NCBI GenBank assembly: GCA_036380435.1
Contig: DASVES010000377.1
Coordinates: 1-7,470 of the forward strand
Length of the DNA stretch: 7,470 bases
Reading direction: 5' to 3'
Source of the DNA: DASQDT01 sp036380435
GTDB lineage: Bacteria > Acidobacteriota > Blastocatellia > Pyrinomonadales > Pyrinomonadaceae
Every line of letters begins with the position of its first letter. Position 1 is the stretch's first letter. The notes under the pieces were generated by a model, which did not search any database, was not told the origin of the DNA, and worked only from the letters and a program-made list of their open reading frames with translations. The position numbers and the translations under genes are program-made. Below, piece after piece: positions 6,110 through 7,470 of the stretch.

Positions 6110-6139
6110 AATATATCACGCGGTTTTTCGCGCCCGCAA
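6110..6139 (-). promoter_or_regulatory. Candidate sigma-70-type promoter for yebC
   Basis: On the minus strand TTGCGG (6134-6139) and TATATT (6110-6115) are separated by 18 bases. The -10 box matches TATAAT at five of six positions and the -35 box matches TTGACA at three. The AT-rich box stands out in a GC-rich spacer and would give a leader of roughly 45-50 bases before the yebC ATG. Confidence 0.4.
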
Positions 6140-6157
6140 CCGGGGAATGCGAACAGC

Positions 6158-6197
6158 GTTCAGCAATCGACGTTCAGCCTCCATGCCCCTGTTCAGC
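6158..6197. repeat. Three short GTTCAGC direct repeats in the yggU-yebC spacer
   Basis: GTTCAGC occurs at 6158-6164, 6172-6178 and 6191-6197, at intervals of 14 and 19 bases. The first lies next to a short inverted repeat (GAAC-AGC-GTTC at 6151-6161), and GAACAG at 6151-6156 is complementary to CTGTTC at 6190-6195. The array sits upstream of the candidate yebC promoter and downstream of the DUF167 gene. It could be an operator, a terminator remnant or another extragenic repeat. Confidence 0.35.
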
Positions 6198-6212
6198 ATC
6201 GCTTCCTTGTCA

Positions 6213-6500
6213 TCACTCTTCCGCCAATTTGCTGATGAGTTCAACACACGCGCCCGTGACCCGGACTCTCTTGGACTTCGACGTGTGGCCGGCGACGATC
6301 TCGACGGAGCGCACCGCGACGCCCAGCTCGCGCGCGAGAAAGCGCACCAGCTCCTCGTTGGCCGCGCCCTCGACGGGCGGCGCGGCGACGCGCACGCGCA
6401 ACGCGCCGTCGTGCTCGCCGGCCACGGCGGTCTTAGAAGCGCGCGGGACGACGCGCACGTCGAAGGTGATGCGGCCGTCAGATTCCTTGTAGCGGATCAC
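6213..6500 (-). CDS. yggU: DUF167 (YggU/UPF0235) family protein
   Basis: A small protein of 95 residues, close to the usual 90-100 for the family. The biochemical role of DUF167 is not established. The family pattern is clear: VRVVPRASKTAVAGEHDGAL at 16-34, then LRVRVAAPPVEGAANEELVRF at about 34-54, where the PPVEGAANEEL core is the hallmark, then VEIVAGHTSKSKRVRV at 66-81. It is probably cytosolic, with no signal or membrane segment. The start is GTG at 6500. An in-frame TGA, the stop of the YggT gene at 6513-6515, lies only four codons upstream, so no longer start is possible without overlapping that gene's frame. No clear Shine-Dalgarno sequence precedes it, which suggests translational coupling to yggT. 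Confidence 0.92.
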   Translation of the reverse strand: MIRYKESDGRITFDVRVVPRASKTAVAGEHDGALRVRVAAPPVEGAANEELVRFLARELGVAVRSVEIVAGHTSKSKRVRVTGACVELISKLAEE

Positions 6501-6512
6501 GCCGGAAGCCGC

Positions 6513-7208
6513 TCACATGTAGAAGGCTATGGGCCAGCCGCGCAGGAGCGTCATGGCAATCGCGCCCTGAAAGAGCCAGATGATGAGGAAGGCGACGATG
6601 GGCGAGATGTCGAACATGCCGAGCGGGGGGATGATTCGCCGGAGCGGCAGCAGGATGGGGTCGGTCGCGTTCATCAGGAAGCGCATCACGCGGTTCGAGT
6701 AGGACACCTGCCCCCACGAGAAAATGATGCGGACGACGATGAGCAGGCTGTAGAGCGAGAGCAGGCCGTAGAGGATGTAGCCGAGCAGCGCGACAATGCC
6801 GCCGGCCCTCCCGCTGAGCGCGCTCAGGGCGATGCCGGCCGCGGTGTTCAGGACGCTGGCGGCGAGCATGAGCACGAAGTAGCCGAGCAGGATCGTCAGC
6901 AGGATGACGAAGAGCGGGGCGCCGTTGGGCTTGATGCCGAAGCCCAGCAGTGCGCGGCGGACGGGGTTGACGAACGGGTCGGTCAGGCGTCGGACGAAGA
7001 TGACGGGGCGGCTGAAGGGGTTGAGGTCGGCGTAGTTGAGGATGAAACGAAGGACCATCAGCGCGATCATGGCGACGATGACGGCGACGATCACGTACCA
7101 CACGAAGAGGAAGACGTAACCAATCGCCGTTATCGCCCCGGCCGCGGCGGTGGGGGCGGGAGCCTCGACGGCTTCGAATCTCTGAAACATCAAACCGAGC
7201 GTCTTCAT
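6513..7208 (-). CDS. yggT: YggT-family integral membrane protein with two YGGT repeats
   Basis: A protein of 231 residues. Hydrophobic segments lie at about 27-57, 98-127, 138-165 and 199-222, giving about four membrane spans. Two YGGT units are visible: RFILNYADLNPFSRP followed by LTDPFVNPVRRALLGFG (residues 54-91), and RIIFSWGQVSYSNRV followed by ATDPILLPLRRIIPPLGMFD (160-200). The TDP.L/V.P.RR motif occurs in both, so the protein is an internal duplication, as in E. coli YggT. The family has been linked to osmotic or ion homeostasis in some bacteria and to cytochrome/photosystem assembly and membrane organisation in plastids (CCB3/YlmG); its molecular activity is unknown. The first loop has an Ala/Pro-rich N-terminal lead (14-26). 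The ATG at 7208 has GAGG ten bases upstream. It lies 42 bases after yggS and is followed by DUF167 after 12 bases, so one transcript is likely. Confidence 0.93.
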   Translation of the reverse strand: MKTLGLMFQRFEAVEAPAPTAAAGAITAIGYVFLFVWYVIVAVIVAMIALMVLRFILNYADLNPFSRPVIFVRRLTDPFVNPVRRALLGFGIKPNGAPLFVILLTILLGYFVLMLAASVLNTAAGIALSALSGRAGGIVALLGYILYGLLSLYSLLIVVRIIFSWGQVSYSNRVMRFLMNATDPILLPLRRIIPPLGMFDISPIVAFLIIWLFQGAIAMTLLRGWPIAFYM

Positions 7209-7218
7209 AAAACTTTCG

Positions 7219-7222
7219 CCTC
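7219..7222 (-). promoter_or_regulatory. Likely ribosome-binding site of yggT
   Basis: GAGG on the minus strand, ten bases before the ATG at 7208, inside an A/T-rich spacer. The nine-base sequence AAAACTTTC occurs twice around it (7209-7217 and 7227-7235), 18 bases apart. Confidence 0.4.
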
Positions 7223-7250
7223 GATAAAAACTTTCTCAACGTATACCGAT

Positions 7251-7470
<220 letters not shown>

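Overview
The window looks like a chromosomal segment of a GC-rich Acidobacteriota, most likely class Blastocatellia (Pyrinomonadaceae-like). The main clue is the large secreted protein at 105-3560. Its order of domains (an N-terminal module typical of SBBP proteins, seven SBBP propeller repeats, a Calx-beta domain and a C-terminal DUF4214-type region with motifs such as FVLMQYIGYLRRNPNDAPDA) is a combination I associate with that lineage. The taxonomic call is recalled family knowledge, not a database search.

Layout: one gene lies on the plus strand and six on the minus strand. (1) 105-3560 (+): the exported SBBP/Calx-beta/DUF4214 protein. (2) 3561-3756: a convergent spacer with a GC-rich repeat of CCGCAGAG type, a run of spaced GTGA motifs and a short perfect hairpin. 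(3) Reading the minus strand from right to left: the C-terminus of a YggS-type PLP-binding protein, truncated by the window edge (7251-7470); a YggT-family membrane protein (6513-7208); a DUF167/YggU protein (6213-6500); a spacer with a candidate promoter; a YebC/TACO1-family protein (5312-6055); a 123-bp hairpin repeat element filling the next spacer (5184-5306); the Holliday-junction resolvase RuvC (4620-5180); and an exported SH3-like protein of unknown function (3757-4548).

The minus-strand genes form two conserved housekeeping neighbourhoods. yggS-yggT-yggU also lie together in E. coli and many other bacteria. yebC-ruvC is the start of the classic yebC-ruvC-ruvA-ruvB cluster, but here no ruvA or ruvB follows within the window; the SH3-like gene takes that place. 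The yggSTU block is closely spaced and probably one operon. yebC seems to have its own promoter. ruvC has no visible ribosome-binding site because the hairpin element ends three bases before its start codon.

I see no tRNA, rRNA, CRISPR array, transposase or phage gene, and no gene-free stretch longer than 300 bases. The genes are mostly ordinary. The most unusual feature is the heptamer-built hairpin between yebC and ruvC, followed by the repeat-like material in the convergent spacer. I found no convincing new multi-gene system.
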